Source of the DNA: Methylorubrum aminovorans
Lineage (GTDB): Bacteria; Pseudomonadota; Alphaproteobacteria; Rhizobiales; Beijerinckiaceae
Assembly (NCBI RefSeq): GCF_022179725.1
Contig: NZ_BPRC01000001.1
Span: forward strand, 744,001-808,000
DNA length: 64,000 nt
Direction: 5' to 3'
In this document: in pieces, positions 48,667 to 57,587 of the stretch
Numbering within the stretch: position 1 is the first letter of the stretch
How the letters are laid out: every line of letters begins with the position of its first letter
Notes under the pieces: generated by a model
Databases searched by the model: none
Told to the model about the DNA's origin: nothing
What the model saw: the letters and a program-made list of their open reading frames with translations, nothing else
Position numbers and translations under genes: made by a program

Positions 48667-48882
48667 ATGTACGCCCCCAGCCGAACCCCGACCTTCGCGG
48701 CAGAGCCGGGCAGCACCGCCCCGGTGACCGTGGCCGGGGATCGCGAGAGCTTCCGCCCCGTGGCCCTGCCGGCGCTCGCCGCCGCGGTCCATGTCAGCCG
48801 CAGCGCGATCAAGGCGTCCCGCGCGAAGCCGGAAGCCCGGAATGCCTTCCGCTTCGTACATGAGGACGAGCCGGTCGACTGA
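48667..48882 (+). CDS. Small protein, unknown
   Basis: The 71-residue ORF begins MYAPSRTPTFAAEPGSTAPV and ends with a coherent V-H-E-D-E-P-V-D. No membrane segment or domain is seen. The upstream ACAGGACAGGACCC gives a modest Shine-Dalgarno. It ends 37 bp before the metallophosphoesterase start on the same strand and may be co-transcribed. Antisense ORFs here look worse. Confidence 0.5.
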   Translation: MYAPSRTPTFAAEPGSTAPVTVAGDRESFRPVALPALAAAVHVSRSAIKASRAKPEARNAFRFVHEDEPVD

Positions 48883-48919
48883 GGCTCGGCACCGCCGCGG
48901 CCCCGTCGGCTCCGGCGGC

Positions 48920-49831
48920 ATGTGCATGCTCCCGACCCGCAGGCAAGTTCTGGGCGGTTTCGGCGCTTCGGCGCTGACGCTCGGCTCTGGAGGCGCTTAC
49001 GCCTTCCTCGTCGAGCCGCGTTTCCGGCTCGCGCTGACACGCTACAGCCTGACGCCGCCGGGCTGGGACCCCGGCCTGCACCTTCGCATCGCCGTGCTCG
49101 CGGATGTCCATGTCGGCGAGCCGTATATGCCACTCGACCGCGTCGCCGAGATCGTCGCGGCGACGAACGCTTTGGCGCCCGACCTGATCCTTCTGCTCGG
49201 CGATTATCCGGCGGGACGGAAGGTGACGTGGCACCGGGTTCCGCTTTCCGATTTCGCGCGGCTCGCCGAAGGGCTGCGCGCCCCGCTCGGGACCTACGCC
49301 GTCCTCGGCAATCACGATTGGTGGGACGACCGCGCGGCGATGCTGGCGGGCAGGGGGCCGGTCGAGGTCCGCCGCCTGCTCGAAGCCCGCGGCATTCCAG
49401 TCCTGGAAAACGATGCGGTGCGACTCGTCCAGGGCGGCCGGCCGTTCTGGATCGCCGGCCTCGCGGACCAGGAACCGTTCCTGCCGATCGGCAGCCGCCG
49501 CAGCCTCGCCGACATTCCGGCCACGCTCGCGCAGGTGACCGATACGGCGCCGGTGATCCTGATGGCGCACGAGCCCGACATCTTCGTGAACATGCCGGAC
49601 CGCGTCTCGCTCACGCTGTCGGGCCATACCCATGGCGGCCAGATTCGCGTGCTCGGCTACTCACCCCTGCTGCTCTCCCGCTACGGCCAGCGCTTTGCCT
49701 ACGGCCACGTGGTCGAGGAGGGGCGCCACCTGATCGTCTCCGGCGGCCTCGGCGTCAGCAGGGTGGGCGTCCGGCTGGGTGTGCCGCCGGAGATCGTTCT
49801 GGTCGAACTGGGCGGCGTGCCCGCCGCCTGA
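48920..49831 (+). CDS. Metallophosphoesterase, YaeI-like, secreted
   Basis: The 303-residue protein has a Tat-like or signal-anchor N-terminus (TRRQVLGGFGASALTLGSGG). The calcineurin-like motifs are complete and in order: LADVHVG, LLGDYPAG, GNHDWWDD, LMAHEPDIF and LSGHTHGGQIR. Similar proteins such as E. coli YaeI hydrolyse phosphodiesters at or outside the membrane. The GDYPAG second block differs from the more usual GDLV/YV form. The start at 48920 places the signal at the N-terminus; 48791 is an unlikely longer start. Confidence 0.87.
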   Translation: MCMLPTRRQVLGGFGASALTLGSGGAYAFLVEPRFRLALTRYSLTPPGWDPGLHLRIAVLADVHVGEPYMPLDRVAEIVAATNALAPDLILLLGDYPAGRKVTWHRVPLSDFARLAEGLRAPLGTYAVLGNHDWWDDRAAMLAGRGPVEVRRLLEARGIPVLENDAVRLVQGGRPFWIAGLADQEPFLPIGSRRSLADIPATLAQVTDTAPVILMAHEPDIFVNMPDRVSLTLSGHTHGGQIRVLGYSPLLLSRYGQRFAYGHVVEEGRHLIVSGGLGVSRVGVRLGVPPEIVLVELGGVPAA

Positions 49832-49855
49832 TCGACCCTCGATCCGCCTGCCCGT

Positions 49856-49900
49856 GCATCGCCTTTTCCGAAAGCCGGCGGCCACCTTTCGAGGCCATGC
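49856..49900. repeat. REP-like hairpin element, copy 2
   Basis: GCATCG and CCATGC at the ends and CGAAAG/CTTTCG inside enclose a core identical to 295-317 in reverse orientation (23 of 23 bases, 49869-49891). The whole element aligns with 286-331 reversed over about 45 bases. It lies between the metallophosphoesterase and a small minus-strand gene. Confidence 0.75.
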
Positions 49901-49908
49901 GCTTGCCC

Positions 49909-50127
49909 TCACCCCTTCCGCGATGCGGGAGCGCCGACATGCAGGAAGCTGCGTTCGCCGGTCGCGGCTTCGGCCACCTGCTGGATCGTGTCGAGAAGAT
50001 GGGCGATCGGCCGCGGTCCCACATGCGGGGTCAGGGCGTCCGGCGCGACCCGGCGGGCGGCGGTGCGCCCGGCCCTGAGCTGCGCCTCGCTGAGGACATC
50101 GAAACTACGGCCGACTCGTCGGTTCAT
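49909..50127 (-). CDS. Small basic protein, unknown
   Basis: The 72-residue ORF starts with an ATG after AGGAGAGAG, a strong Shine-Dalgarno. The sequence MNRRVGRSFDVLSEAQLRAG, then P-I-A-H-L-L-D-T-I-Q-Q-V-A, looks like a helical protein. I do not recognise it. Its 3' end abuts the REP-like element. It lies downstream of the GNAT remnant on the same strand. Confidence 0.5.
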   Translation of the reverse strand: MNRRVGRSFDVLSEAQLRAGRTAARRVAPDALTPHVGPRPIAHLLDTIQQVAEAATGERSFLHVGAPASRKG

Positions 50128-50183
50128 GGCTCTCTCTCCTGAACCTGACCGTGATGCGGCCATGGTAAACGAGGCGTTAACGA

Positions 50184-50620
50184 TCACAGGACGAGGCGGT
50201 AGCGGCAGAAATCGTCGGCTGCGACGAAGCGCTCGTAGAGCCGCCGGGCCTGCACATTCCCGCTCTTCGTGTGCCAGTAGAGTCGCGACCAGCCCCGCGC
50301 CTTCCCCATCGCGACGAGATCGCCGATCAACGCCCGGCCGATCCCGGCGCCCCGCGCCTCGGGGGCGACGAAGAGATCCTCCAGGTAGCAGATCGGCGCG
50401 GTCGTCCACGTCCCCTCGTGCAGCACGTTGACCGTCATTCCCACGAGCGTCCCGTCCGCCTCCGCGAGCCGCGCGAAGACCGGCGAGGCCGGATCGAGGA
50501 TGCGCCGCCACGTCGCGGCGGTCACCGCCTCGGCGAGGTCCTCACCGTAGAAGGCGAGTAGCCCGCCCAGAGCTGACGCCAGCCGCTCTCGTCGGCGGCA
50601 GCAGGATCCCGGATCCTCAT
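50184..50620 (-). pseudogene. GNAT N-acetyltransferase with a one-base frameshift
   Basis: The ATG at 50620 overlaps the alkA stop (ATGA) and reads MRIRDPAAADESGWRQLWAG, then Y, the usual GNAT opening. At about 50558 the frame shifts. The continuation LAFYGEDLAEAV, then CYLEDLFVAPEARGAGIGRA (acetyl-CoA loop), LYWHTKSGNVQARRLYERF lies in the -1 frame. Adding one G near 50558 would restore a 146-residue protein. It may be a true pseudogene, a phase-variant or a sequencing error. The shifted frame alone opens to 50702 but lacks the correct N-terminus. Confidence 0.8.
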
Positions 50621-51543
50621 GGCGTCCTCCGTGCTGCATCCTCGGCCCAGAGATGAATCGCGGCATAGGCGCGCCAGGGCCGCCATGCTTCCGCGCGGCC
50701 AAGAAGCGCGGCGCGATTCGGCCGCCCTGCGCCGGTATCGAGGGCGCGCATCAACCCGACATCACCCGCCGGGAAAGCGTCGGCCTGCGCCATCGCGCGC
50801 ATGGCGACGTAGTGCGCGGTCCACTCGCCGATGCCGGGTAGAGCAATGAGGCGGCCGATGGTCTCGTCGAGCCGACCGCCCGGCGCGAACAGGTCCGGCG
50901 TCGCCCGCATCGCCGCCGCAAGCCCCTGGATCGCTCGGCCGCGGGCGCGGGGCATGTTGAGCACGAGCGAGATCTCGGCCTCGACAAGCTGTTCGGGCGT
51001 CGGAAACAGGTGGGTCAGGCCCGATTCCTCGCCCTGCTCCTCCGGCGTGAGCGGGGTGCCGAAGGCGGCGACAAGGCGGCCGGCGAGGCGCGTAGCGGCG
51101 GCGACCGAGACCTGCTGCCCGAGGATCGCCCGCACCGCCAGCTCGAACCCGTCAAAGGCGCCCGGCATGCGCAGGCCGGGACGGCGCGCGACGAGGGTGG
51201 CGGTGAGCGGGTCTCGCCCGAGGCCATGGGTGATCGCCCGCGGGTCGGCATCAAGATCGAACATCGTCCGAACCCGCGCCAGGATAGCGCCGCGGGCATG
51301 CTGCGCATCGAGGCCGTGGATGTGTACCGACAGGGTGTCGGCTTCGGGCCTAACGGACAGCGTGCCGCGCCGCCCATCGAGGCTGAACGTGCGCGCATAG
51401 CGTCCGGGGCTTACGATCTCGACGCCGGGGCTCGCATGATCGGCGAAGAAGCGTTCGAGATGCGCCCAGTCGTAGGGCGGCCGCACCGCGAGCGTGACAT
51501 GAGCGTCGGCCTCGCGAGCCGTCGGCAGAGGGGCGAGCGTCAT
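50617..51543 (-). CDS. alkA: DNA-3-methyladenine glycosylase II (AlkA family)
   Basis: The 308-residue base-excision enzyme has an N-terminal AlkA fold domain and a C-terminal HhH-GPD domain. The hairpin is LPGIGEWTA (235-243) and the catalytic aspartate D261 is in AFPAGDVGLM. Earlier segments F-E-L-A-V-R-A-I-L-G-Q-Q-V-S and T-P-E-Q-L are typical. It removes alkylated purines. It overlaps the GNAT gene start by 4 bp, so the two would be coupled. No ada gene is seen nearby. Confidence 0.88.
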   Translation of the reverse strand: MTLAPLPTAREADAHVTLAVRPPYDWAHLERFFADHASPGVEIVSPGRYARTFSLDGRRGTLSVRPEADTLSVHIHGLDAQHARGAILARVRTMFDLDADPRAITHGLGRDPLTATLVARRPGLRMPGAFDGFELAVRAILGQQVSVAAATRLAGRLVAAFGTPLTPEEQGEESGLTHLFPTPEQLVEAEISLVLNMPRARGRAIQGLAAAMRATPDLFAPGGRLDETIGRLIALPGIGEWTAHYVAMRAMAQADAFPAGDVGLMRALDTGAGRPNRAALLGRAEAWRPWRAYAAIHLWAEDAARRTP

Positions 51544-51592
51544 CGTTCAGGGTACGCGCGGCACGAAGGTCGAAGCCACTCTCCGGCGGGTC

Positions 51593-51880
51593 TCAGCCGC
51601 GTGCAACCGGTTCGGTGCTCTCGAACTCGGCGGTATCGCCCACGAGATCGGTCAATGATACGGCCAGGAGACGCGCGTCCTTCAGATGCAGGGTCGCGTC
51701 CGGCGTGAGCCAGAGCGGGTGCAGGGCGCTGTGGCGGCCGGTCACGCTGCCATGGGCACGGACGATGCCGTCGCGCCGCTCCACGACGAGCTTGTAGCGG
51801 ACCTTGACCGGCGCGATCCCTTCCGCGGACAGAGCGCCGCGGCCGCTCTGAACCTGGAGAACTTCGTTCGGCTCGAACAT
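51593..51880 (-). CDS. Small soluble protein, unknown
   Basis: The 95-residue ORF, MFEPNEVLQVQSGRGALSAE onward, has a beta-rich middle (V-R-Y-K-L-V-V-E-R-R-D-G-I-V-R-A) and an acidic C-terminal half. No signal or membrane segment is seen. I do not recognise the family. Codon use is like that of neighbouring genes. It lies 49 bp upstream of alkA on the same strand and may share its transcript. Confidence 0.6.
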   Translation of the reverse strand: MFEPNEVLQVQSGRGALSAEGIAPVKVRYKLVVERRDGIVRAHGSVTGRHSALHPLWLTPDATLHLKDARLLAVSLTDLVGDTAEFESTEPVARG

Positions 51881-52066
51881 CAGGCGGGCGACCGCGACCG
51901 GGAAGGAAAGGCAAAACGGGTTGCCACTTAATCCCGAATTACGTCACCCGGGTTCCGCCGCCAAGATCCGGCAGTGACACAGGCAGATTTCTTAAACGCC
52001 TTTTCCGACGGCCGGGGACATGCCGGAGGGCCCGCGATGGAGCAGGCTCGCGCGGAAACGATGCGG

Positions 52067-53221
52067 TTACGTCAGTTCGCGCACGGTCACCCGGCCACGC
52101 TCGACCGAGAGCGCCATCCGCCCATGCTTGAGCGCGAGGGCCTTGTCACCGAACAGGCTGCGGCGCCAGCCCTGAAGCACGGCCACATCCGCCGCGTCAT
52201 CCTCGGCCAAGGCCTCCAGATCGTCCACGGTGGCGATGATTTTGGGTGCCACGCCCTCGGCCTCGGCCACCGCCTTCAGCAGCACCTTGAGGAGATCAAC
52301 AAGCGCGCCGCTGCCGCCGCCGCGCGAGCGGCTGCGCTCCGGCAGCGCGATCTGCGACAGGTCGCGGTTGAAACCTCGCTCTACGGCAGCGAGGATCTCG
52401 GTACCGGTGCGCGAGCGCTCGAAGCCGGCGGGAATGGTGCGCAGACGCCCCAGCGCCTCGACGCTGCGCGGCCCGGCGGTGGCGATGTCGATCACCGCCT
52501 CGTCCTTGAGGATGCGGCCGCGAGGCACGTTGCGGCTCTGCGCCTCCGCCTCGCGCCAACCGGCGACTTCCATCAGCACGGCGATCTCGCGCGGCTTGCG
52601 CATCCGGCCCGAGAGCCGGCGCCAAGCCTGGGCCGGTTCCGCCTGATAGGTCTCGGGCGAGGTCAGGACCGCCATCTCCTCGTCGAGCCAGAGGCCGCGA
52701 TCCGTGCTCAGGAGTTCGGCCGCCAGCACCTGATAGATCGTCACGAGGTGGGTGACGTCGGACAGGGCGTAGGCGAGCTGCGCCTCGGAGAGGGGGCGGC
52801 GCGACCAGTCGGTGAAGCGGGAGGATTTGTCGATACGCGCCTTGGCGACGTCGTTGACGAGCTGTTCGTAGGAGACTGAGTCCCCATAGCCGCAGACCAT
52901 GGCCGCGACCTGCGTGTCGAAGAACGGGTGCGGCAGGAGCCCACCGAGCAGCCAGATGATTTCCAGATCCTGCCGAGCGGAGTGAAACACCTTCACGGTG
53001 CTCTCGTCGGCCATCAGGTCGAAGAACGGCTTGAGATCGAGATCTTTCGCAAGCGGATCGACGAGGCAGGCGAAGCCGTCCGGACCCGCCATCTGGATCA
53101 GGCAGAGCTTCGGATAATAGGTCGTCTCGCGCATGAACTCCGTATCGACGGTGACGAAGGGCTGCGCGGCGAGCCGGGCACAGGCGTCGGACAAGGCCTG
53201 CGTTGCGGAGATCAGTTCCAT
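52067..53221 (-). CDS. rnd: Ribonuclease D
   Basis: The 384-residue 3'-5' exoribonuclease has the DEDD catalytic set: D26 and E28 in [10 protein letters not shown], then [12 protein letters not shown] with the second Asp, and the last Asp in [13 protein letters not shown]. Two HRDC-like helical domains follow from about residue 210 ([11 protein letters not shown]). It matures tRNA and other stable RNAs. The ATG at 53221 is close to an 18-nt inverted repeat at 53241. Confidence 0.9.
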   Translation of the reverse strand: MELISATQALSDACARLAAQPFVTVDTEFMRETTYYPKLCLIQMAGPDGFACLVDPLAKDLDLKPFFDLMADESTVKVFHSARQDLEIIWLLGGLLPHPFFDTQVAAMVCGYGDSVSYEQLVNDVAKARIDKSSRFTDWSRRPLSEAQLAYALSDVTHLVTIYQVLAAELLSTDRGLWLDEEMAVLTSPETYQAEPAQAWRRLSGRMRKPREIAVLMEVAGWREAEAQSRNVPRGRILKDEAVIDIATAGPRSVEALGRLRTIPAGFERSRTGTEILAAVERGFNRDLSQIALPERSRSRGGGSGALVDLLKVLLKAVAEAEGVAPKIIATVDDLEALAEDDAADVAVLQGWRRSLFGDKALALKHGRMALSVERGRVTVRELT

Positions 53222-53240
53222 GAACCGGCTATACCGAAGG

Positions 53241-53258
53241 TCTCGCGTGATCGCGAGA
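53241..53258. promoter_or_regulatory. Inverted repeat upstream of rnd
   Basis: TCTCGCG, a TGAT spacer and CGCGAGA form a perfect 7-bp inverted repeat 20 bp before the rnd start. It could be an operator or a 5' hairpin. Confidence 0.3.
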
Positions 53259-53315
53259 CGACGGGAGGCCTCTTGTCCCCACGCGATTGCAGGGAAGCGG
53301 GAAAACTTCGCCCGG

Positions 53316-53696
53316 TCACGCCGCTCGGCGTGGCCTATGCGCCTTCCGCTGCGCCTCGGCGCGCGCCAGCAGCCAATCGAGGATGCCGGTCTCGATGCGC
53401 GTGCCGGAGGCGGGCTCGGTCAGCCGCCGGATGCGGTCGGCGCGCAAACCGCGATAGAGGCCGTGCACCCGGTCGGTTCCGCCGAGCAGGGTGCGGCCGG
53501 GCCCGAGCTTCAGCTCGCGCGCGTCCAGGGTACGGGTCGTCCAGGCTCCGCGAGCATCCTCGTACACGACCTCGAACGTTCCTTCGAGAGGCAGCGTCCG
53601 CCAGCGGTCCCGCGCCGCGCCGGCAGGGGCCGGCGCAGCCGGGCGGCGGGCCCGGAGGCCGGGCGCCTTGATGGGGTGAAAGTCTCGGAATTCCAT
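53316..53696 (-). CDS. Small protein with a WYL-like C-terminal segment, unknown
   Basis: The 126-residue protein opens [20 protein letters not shown]. Its second half, [23 protein letters not shown] and then [18 protein letters not shown], resembles part of a WYL ligand-binding domain. No HTH is present. The function is unknown. The ATG at 53696 is preferred to a longer start at 53921. It lies upstream of rnd, 94 bp away, on the same strand. Confidence 0.6.
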   Translation of the reverse strand: MEFRDFHPIKAPGLRARRPAAPAPAGAARDRWRTLPLEGTFEVVYEDARGAWTTRTLDARELKLGPGRTLLGGTDRVHGLYRGLRADRIRRLTEPASGTRIETGILDWLLARAEAQRKAHRPRRAA

Positions 53697-53863
53697 AGGC
53701 TTGATATGGGATTTGCCCCCGTATTCCACAAGCGCGCGCGAGGCTGTGCGGTGCCGTCGTGACGCGGTGCGAAAACGAACTTTGCCTTCGATATCGGATT
53801 GTATCCGGGCTAAGGTCACGCTTGGCGGGGACGAGCGGAAAACGGTTCGCGGGAGAGGCGGAA

Positions 53864-55120
53864 ATGGGTGAGACACGGTTCCGAGCGGCGCGTTGGGCGC
53901 TCGCGGGGATGCTGGCTGCAATCTTCTGCGCCGTCCTCTCTCCGCCGCCCTCGCATGCCCAGAGCTTCCAGACCGCGGCCACCCACGCGATCCTGATCGA
54001 CGCGGAATCCGGCTCGGTCCTGTTCGAGAAGGCGGCCGACGAGCCGTTCTCTCCGGCGAGCATGGCCAAACTGATGACCGCGGAAATCGTGTTCCGTGCC
54101 ATCAAGGAGGGGCGCCTTTCCATGGACACCGAATTCACGGTGACTGACGACGCGTGGCGCCGCGGCGGGGCAGGGGGCGGCGGCTCCTCGATGTTCGCGC
54201 AGGTGAACAGCCGCATCAAACTCTCCGACCTCCTGCGTGGGCTGATCGTACAATCGGGCAACGACGCGGCGATCACCATCGCTGAGAATATGGCGGGCAC
54301 CGAGGAAGCCTTCGCCGGGATGATGAACCAGCGCGCCAAGGAGATCGGGCTGACGCGCTCGGCCTTCCGCAACGCGACCGGGTACTCGGCTCCTGACCAG
54401 AAGGTGACGGCCCGCGACATGGCGCGGATCGCCCAGTACCTGATCGACAACTACCCGGAATTCTACAAAATCTACTCTGAGCGCGAGTTCACCTGGAACA
54501 AGATCAAGCAGCAGAACCGCAACCCGCTCTTGACCCTCGACATCGGCGCCGACGGTCTCAAGACCGGCTATCTCGAAGAATCGGGTTACGCGCTCACCGG
54601 CTCGGCGGTGCAGAACGGCCAGCGGCTGATCATGGTCGTCTCGGGCCTGAAGACCGCCCGCGACCGAGCGGCGGAGACCCGCAAGATGATGGAATGGGGT
54701 TTTCGCGCTTTCGAGCCGCGGCAGGTCTTCGCTGCGAACGAGACCGTGGCCGATGTTTCCGTCTTCGGCGGCGAGAAAGGCTCGGTGGCTGTTGTGGCCA
54801 AGAAGCCGGTGCGCCTGCTGCTCCCCCGCGGCGCCACGGATCGGGTCACGGCCAAGGTCGTCTACCAGGGGCCGCTCGTTGCGCCGGTCGAGCAGGGCCG
54901 CGAGGTGGGCCGCCTGCGCGTCACCCGCGGCGATGCCGTCGCGCTCGAACAGCCGCTTTATGCCGGCGAGACGGTCGAGGCCGGAACCCTGTCGCAGCGG
55001 GCCCTCGACGCGGCGCTGGAGGTCGGCACCGATCTCGTCCGCCGCGCCTTCGATAAGGCCAAGGGCGGCAACGGCTCCGGCGGAACCTCGGCGGCGGGAG
55101 CCGCGAGCGGCAATTCCTGA
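53864..55120 (+). CDS. dacC: D-alanyl-D-alanine carboxypeptidase (class C low-molecular-mass PBP, DacC/DacA type)
   Basis: The 418-residue protein has a signal peptide ending near residue 32 (SPPPSHAQ). The penicillin-binding motifs are S66-x-x-K69 (SPASMAK), S130-G-N132 and K232-T-G234. A C-terminal beta-rich PBP5-like domain and a Gly/Ser-rich tail follow. It trims the terminal D-Ala of peptidoglycan stems, which controls the substrates available to L,D-transpeptidases such as the two in this window. A GGGAGAGG Shine-Dalgarno supports the ATG at 53864. Confidence 0.9.
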   Translation: MGETRFRAARWALAGMLAAIFCAVLSPPPSHAQSFQTAATHAILIDAESGSVLFEKAADEPFSPASMAKLMTAEIVFRAIKEGRLSMDTEFTVTDDAWRRGGAGGGGSSMFAQVNSRIKLSDLLRGLIVQSGNDAAITIAENMAGTEEAFAGMMNQRAKEIGLTRSAFRNATGYSAPDQKVTARDMARIAQYLIDNYPEFYKIYSEREFTWNKIKQQNRNPLLTLDIGADGLKTGYLEESGYALTGSAVQNGQRLIMVVSGLKTARDRAAETRKMMEWGFRAFEPRQVFAANETVADVSVFGGEKGSVAVVAKKPVRLLLPRGATDRVTAKVVYQGPLVAPVEQGREVGRLRVTRGDAVALEQPLYAGETVEAGTLSQRALDAALEVGTDLVRRAFDKAKGGNGSGGTSAAGAASGNS

Positions 55121-55224
55121 GACCGGTCGCGTTCGATGGCTTTGAACGCGTCGCCTTTCCGTCGGCGCGAGCGCCAGCGAAGCGATTCAGCGACGCGACC
55201 TTCTCCTGAGATTGTCGCGCCCTG

Positions 55225-55253
55225 GGATCGCTTCGGCTTCGCCTCGCGATGAC
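55225..55253. repeat. GTCATCGCGAGG-family repeat, single copy
   Basis: GGATCGCTTCGG, then CTTCGCCTCGCGATGAC, is the reverse of the family arm seen at 18770-18855. It lies between dacC and the end of the AsmA gene. A further hairpin-like segment (GCGTCGC...GCGACGC, about 55149-55197) lies just before it. Confidence 0.6.
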
Positions 55254-55316
55254 GGCTAAAGGCGCTGAGGCGATCGACCGGAGGCGGGATGCCGGTAAAA
55301 TCGGACCGTCAGGCCG

Positions 55317-57221
55317 TCAAGGTCCCGCAGACGCGTTCGACGGCGCGTAGGCGCGAATGCCGAGAGGCAGGTCCGCTCCGGGCCGGCGGACAGACTCGGA
55401 GACGGCGTTCTGGCGGGCATCGTCTTCACCCGGACGCGGGTCCGCATTCGCTCGCACGCTCACCGCATTCCACGGACCGGCAATCTCGAACAATGTGGCC
55501 GAGGCGGCTGCGCCGTCGGCCGAGGCATCCGCCCGCGGCTTGATCTCGGCCCGAGCCTGGAAGCGACGGTCGGCCAGGGCGACACGGCCGTTCAGCGAGG
55601 CGCCGAGGGTGCGGGAGGCGAGCCGCCCCTCGACGATCTCGCCGACGCCGTCGGCGAACAGCAGCGTCACGGCGGCCTTCTCGAACGGCGTGCGCCCGTT
55701 GCGCCGCGCCAAGGCTCCCGGCGCCATCGCTCCGCCGCGGTGGATCACATCGGCCAGGTCGAGGCCGGATAGGGCACCGTCCTCGCTCTCCAGGGCAAGC
55801 CGCCCTGAAACGGATCGGGCCACAGCCCCGACATCGTGGCCTGTGGCCTCCAGGACGAGGCTTCCGCGCGTCGCCCCGACCATCCAGCGGGACTGCCCGA
55901 TCTCGTCCATGAGAGCGCCGAGATCGAGCCCGTCGAAGCTTCCCTGCGCCTTGATCCTTGTCGGGGCCGCGTCCCCCTCGTCGGCCGCGAAGGAGATGCG
56001 CCCCTTGACCATGCCACCGCTCAAGTTGGCACGGCCGAGTGAGGCTTCGATGCCGTCCTCGCGGACGAGGACGCTGGAGGCGAGATCCGTCAGTTGCACC
56101 GGCCCGATCCGCGCATTGCCGGCGGAGATCCGAAGGTCGAGGTCCCCTCCGATGAAGGGTCGCAGGTCGAGCGACCGCGCGCGCCAGGTCGCGTCGTCGG
56201 CGTGATCGAAGCCCGTCAGCCGCAGGACGCCGCCGAGCAGGGGCGAAAGGTTGAGAGTCTCGGCGGCGAGCGTGGCTTGCACCGCGGTGCGGCGCGGACC
56301 GAGGACGGCCGAGCCCGCCCCTTCGAGAGTGTTGCCGCCGCTGCGGACGGTGACATTGGGGAACTGGATCTGGCCCGAGCCGGCCTCGAAGCTTCCCTCC
56401 ACGGAAAAATCTTCGACGAAGGGCGAGAGGGGGAGGCTGGCGCCGAGGAGCGCCAGCGTGTCGTGGAGCGAGCGCGTCTGGAGGCGGCCCGTTCCGGATG
56501 CTCTCAGACCGTCGCGCAGACTGCCGCTGCCCTCGGCGTTCAGCGAGCCGGCGGGCCATGTCACGGCAGCGGTGAACGGGCTCTCGCCGCCGGAGAGAAG
56601 GGCGTGGGGCCGCAGGCCCGCGAGCGTGATCCGGGCGTGGCCCCCGTCCCAGCGAAAACCTCCGGTCAAGGCGAGGCTCTCGCTCCAGGCGGGCCAGGAG
56701 ATCGTGAGATCGACGTCGCGGATCGTGCGCAGCCGCGCGTCCCGCGGGTCGAGGCCCGTGACCGCGCAACGCGTCAGGATGACCCTGCGCGGCCGGTCCC
56801 CGTCCTCGCCTGCGATGCTGTGGGTCAGCCGCTCGAAAGCGCCGGACCATCGGCTATCCCCGACCGCCTGTGGCAGGGTCACGTCGGCGCCGTCGAGGGT
56901 CAGAGAGTCGACCTCGACCCGGCCGGTGAGCAGTGCAGCGAGGTCGAGTTGAAGCGACAGGTTTCCGCCCGAGGCCAGAACCGGCCCGACCGCAGCGCCT
57001 TCGGAGAGGTGGATATTGCGGAAGACGACCCGTGGGAGCGGGAGCAGCACCACCTCCGTCGGCCCCTTCGCGGCGAGGGTCACGCCCCAGCTCTGCTGCA
57101 GCCCCCGGCTCACGAAACGGGCGGCCGCAGGTGCCTCGACCGACCATGGCAGGCAGGCCGCCACCAACACCGTGGCGAGAAGCCCGAGTCCGAGGGCTGA
57201 AAGGGTGCGGCGCAGCGACAT
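55317..57221 (-). CDS. AsmA-family envelope protein
   Basis: The 634-residue protein has an N-terminal membrane anchor (LSALGLGLLATVLVAACLPW). A long beta-rich periplasmic region follows with the AsmA N-terminal pattern (P-L-P-R-V-V-F-R-N-I-H-L, L-Q-L-D-L-A-A-L-L-T-G-R-V-E-V) and, near the end, the typical L-A-L-E-S-E-D-G-A-L-S-G-L-D-L-A-D. AsmA-like proteins are thought to form bridges for phospholipid transport to the outer membrane or to affect outer-membrane assembly. It is divergent from the CoA-transferase operon. Confidence 0.85.
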   Translation of the reverse strand: MSLRRTLSALGLGLLATVLVAACLPWSVEAPAAARFVSRGLQQSWGVTLAAKGPTEVVLLPLPRVVFRNIHLSEGAAVGPVLASGGNLSLQLDLAALLTGRVEVDSLTLDGADVTLPQAVGDSRWSGAFERLTHSIAGEDGDRPRRVILTRCAVTGLDPRDARLRTIRDVDLTISWPAWSESLALTGGFRWDGGHARITLAGLRPHALLSGGESPFTAAVTWPAGSLNAEGSGSLRDGLRASGTGRLQTRSLHDTLALLGASLPLSPFVEDFSVEGSFEAGSGQIQFPNVTVRSGGNTLEGAGSAVLGPRRTAVQATLAAETLNLSPLLGGVLRLTGFDHADDATWRARSLDLRPFIGGDLDLRISAGNARIGPVQLTDLASSVLVREDGIEASLGRANLSGGMVKGRISFAADEGDAAPTRIKAQGSFDGLDLGALMDEIGQSRWMVGATRGSLVLEATGHDVGAVARSVSGRLALESEDGALSGLDLADVIHRGGAMAPGALARRNGRTPFEKAAVTLLFADGVGEIVEGRLASRTLGASLNGRVALADRRFQARAEIKPRADASADGAAASATLFEIAGPWNAVSVRANADPRPGEDDARQNAVSESVRRPGADLPLGIRAYAPSNASAGP

Positions 57222-57587
57222 TACACTCCGTGGGCGGGCGATGCGGATCGGGTTCGGCCGAACCGCATCGGCGTGACGCGCCGTGCGATCCAGATGCTTA
57301 GCCGGTTCCGGTCCTTCTGTCTCGCGACCGAGGGGAGAGCAGCCCGCAATGCGGTGGATGGTGCGACTCGCCCTACGGAGGGAGGACGGACGCCGCCCCT
57401 CCGACCCGGCGGTCGGTTACGGCACGGGGGTTTTGCATCGCGCACAAATGCGTCGCCGGTTTGACGAAAACGGCCTTGCGTTGCACACCCGATCGCCATC
57501 GATCGGGACTGCGGCCGAGTGCCGAATCATGAAGCCCGACGCTTGGCGACGCCCGCGATCGCGGAAGACGAGGAAGGGACGCTGTCG
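57222..57587. other. Intergenic region between divergent AsmA and CoA-transferase genes
   Basis: About 366 bp. It contains the 8-bp inverted repeat at 57488-57507 and no convincing gene. ORFs of 63-102 codons here have poor coding character. A longer CoA-transferase start at 57519 is unlikely. Confidence 0.4.
57488..57507. promoter_or_regulatory. Inverted repeat upstream of the CoA-transferase operon
   Basis: CCCGATCG, a CCAT spacer and CGATCGGG form a perfect 8-bp inverted repeat ending 80 bp before the ATG of the A subunit. It is a candidate operator. Confidence 0.4.
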
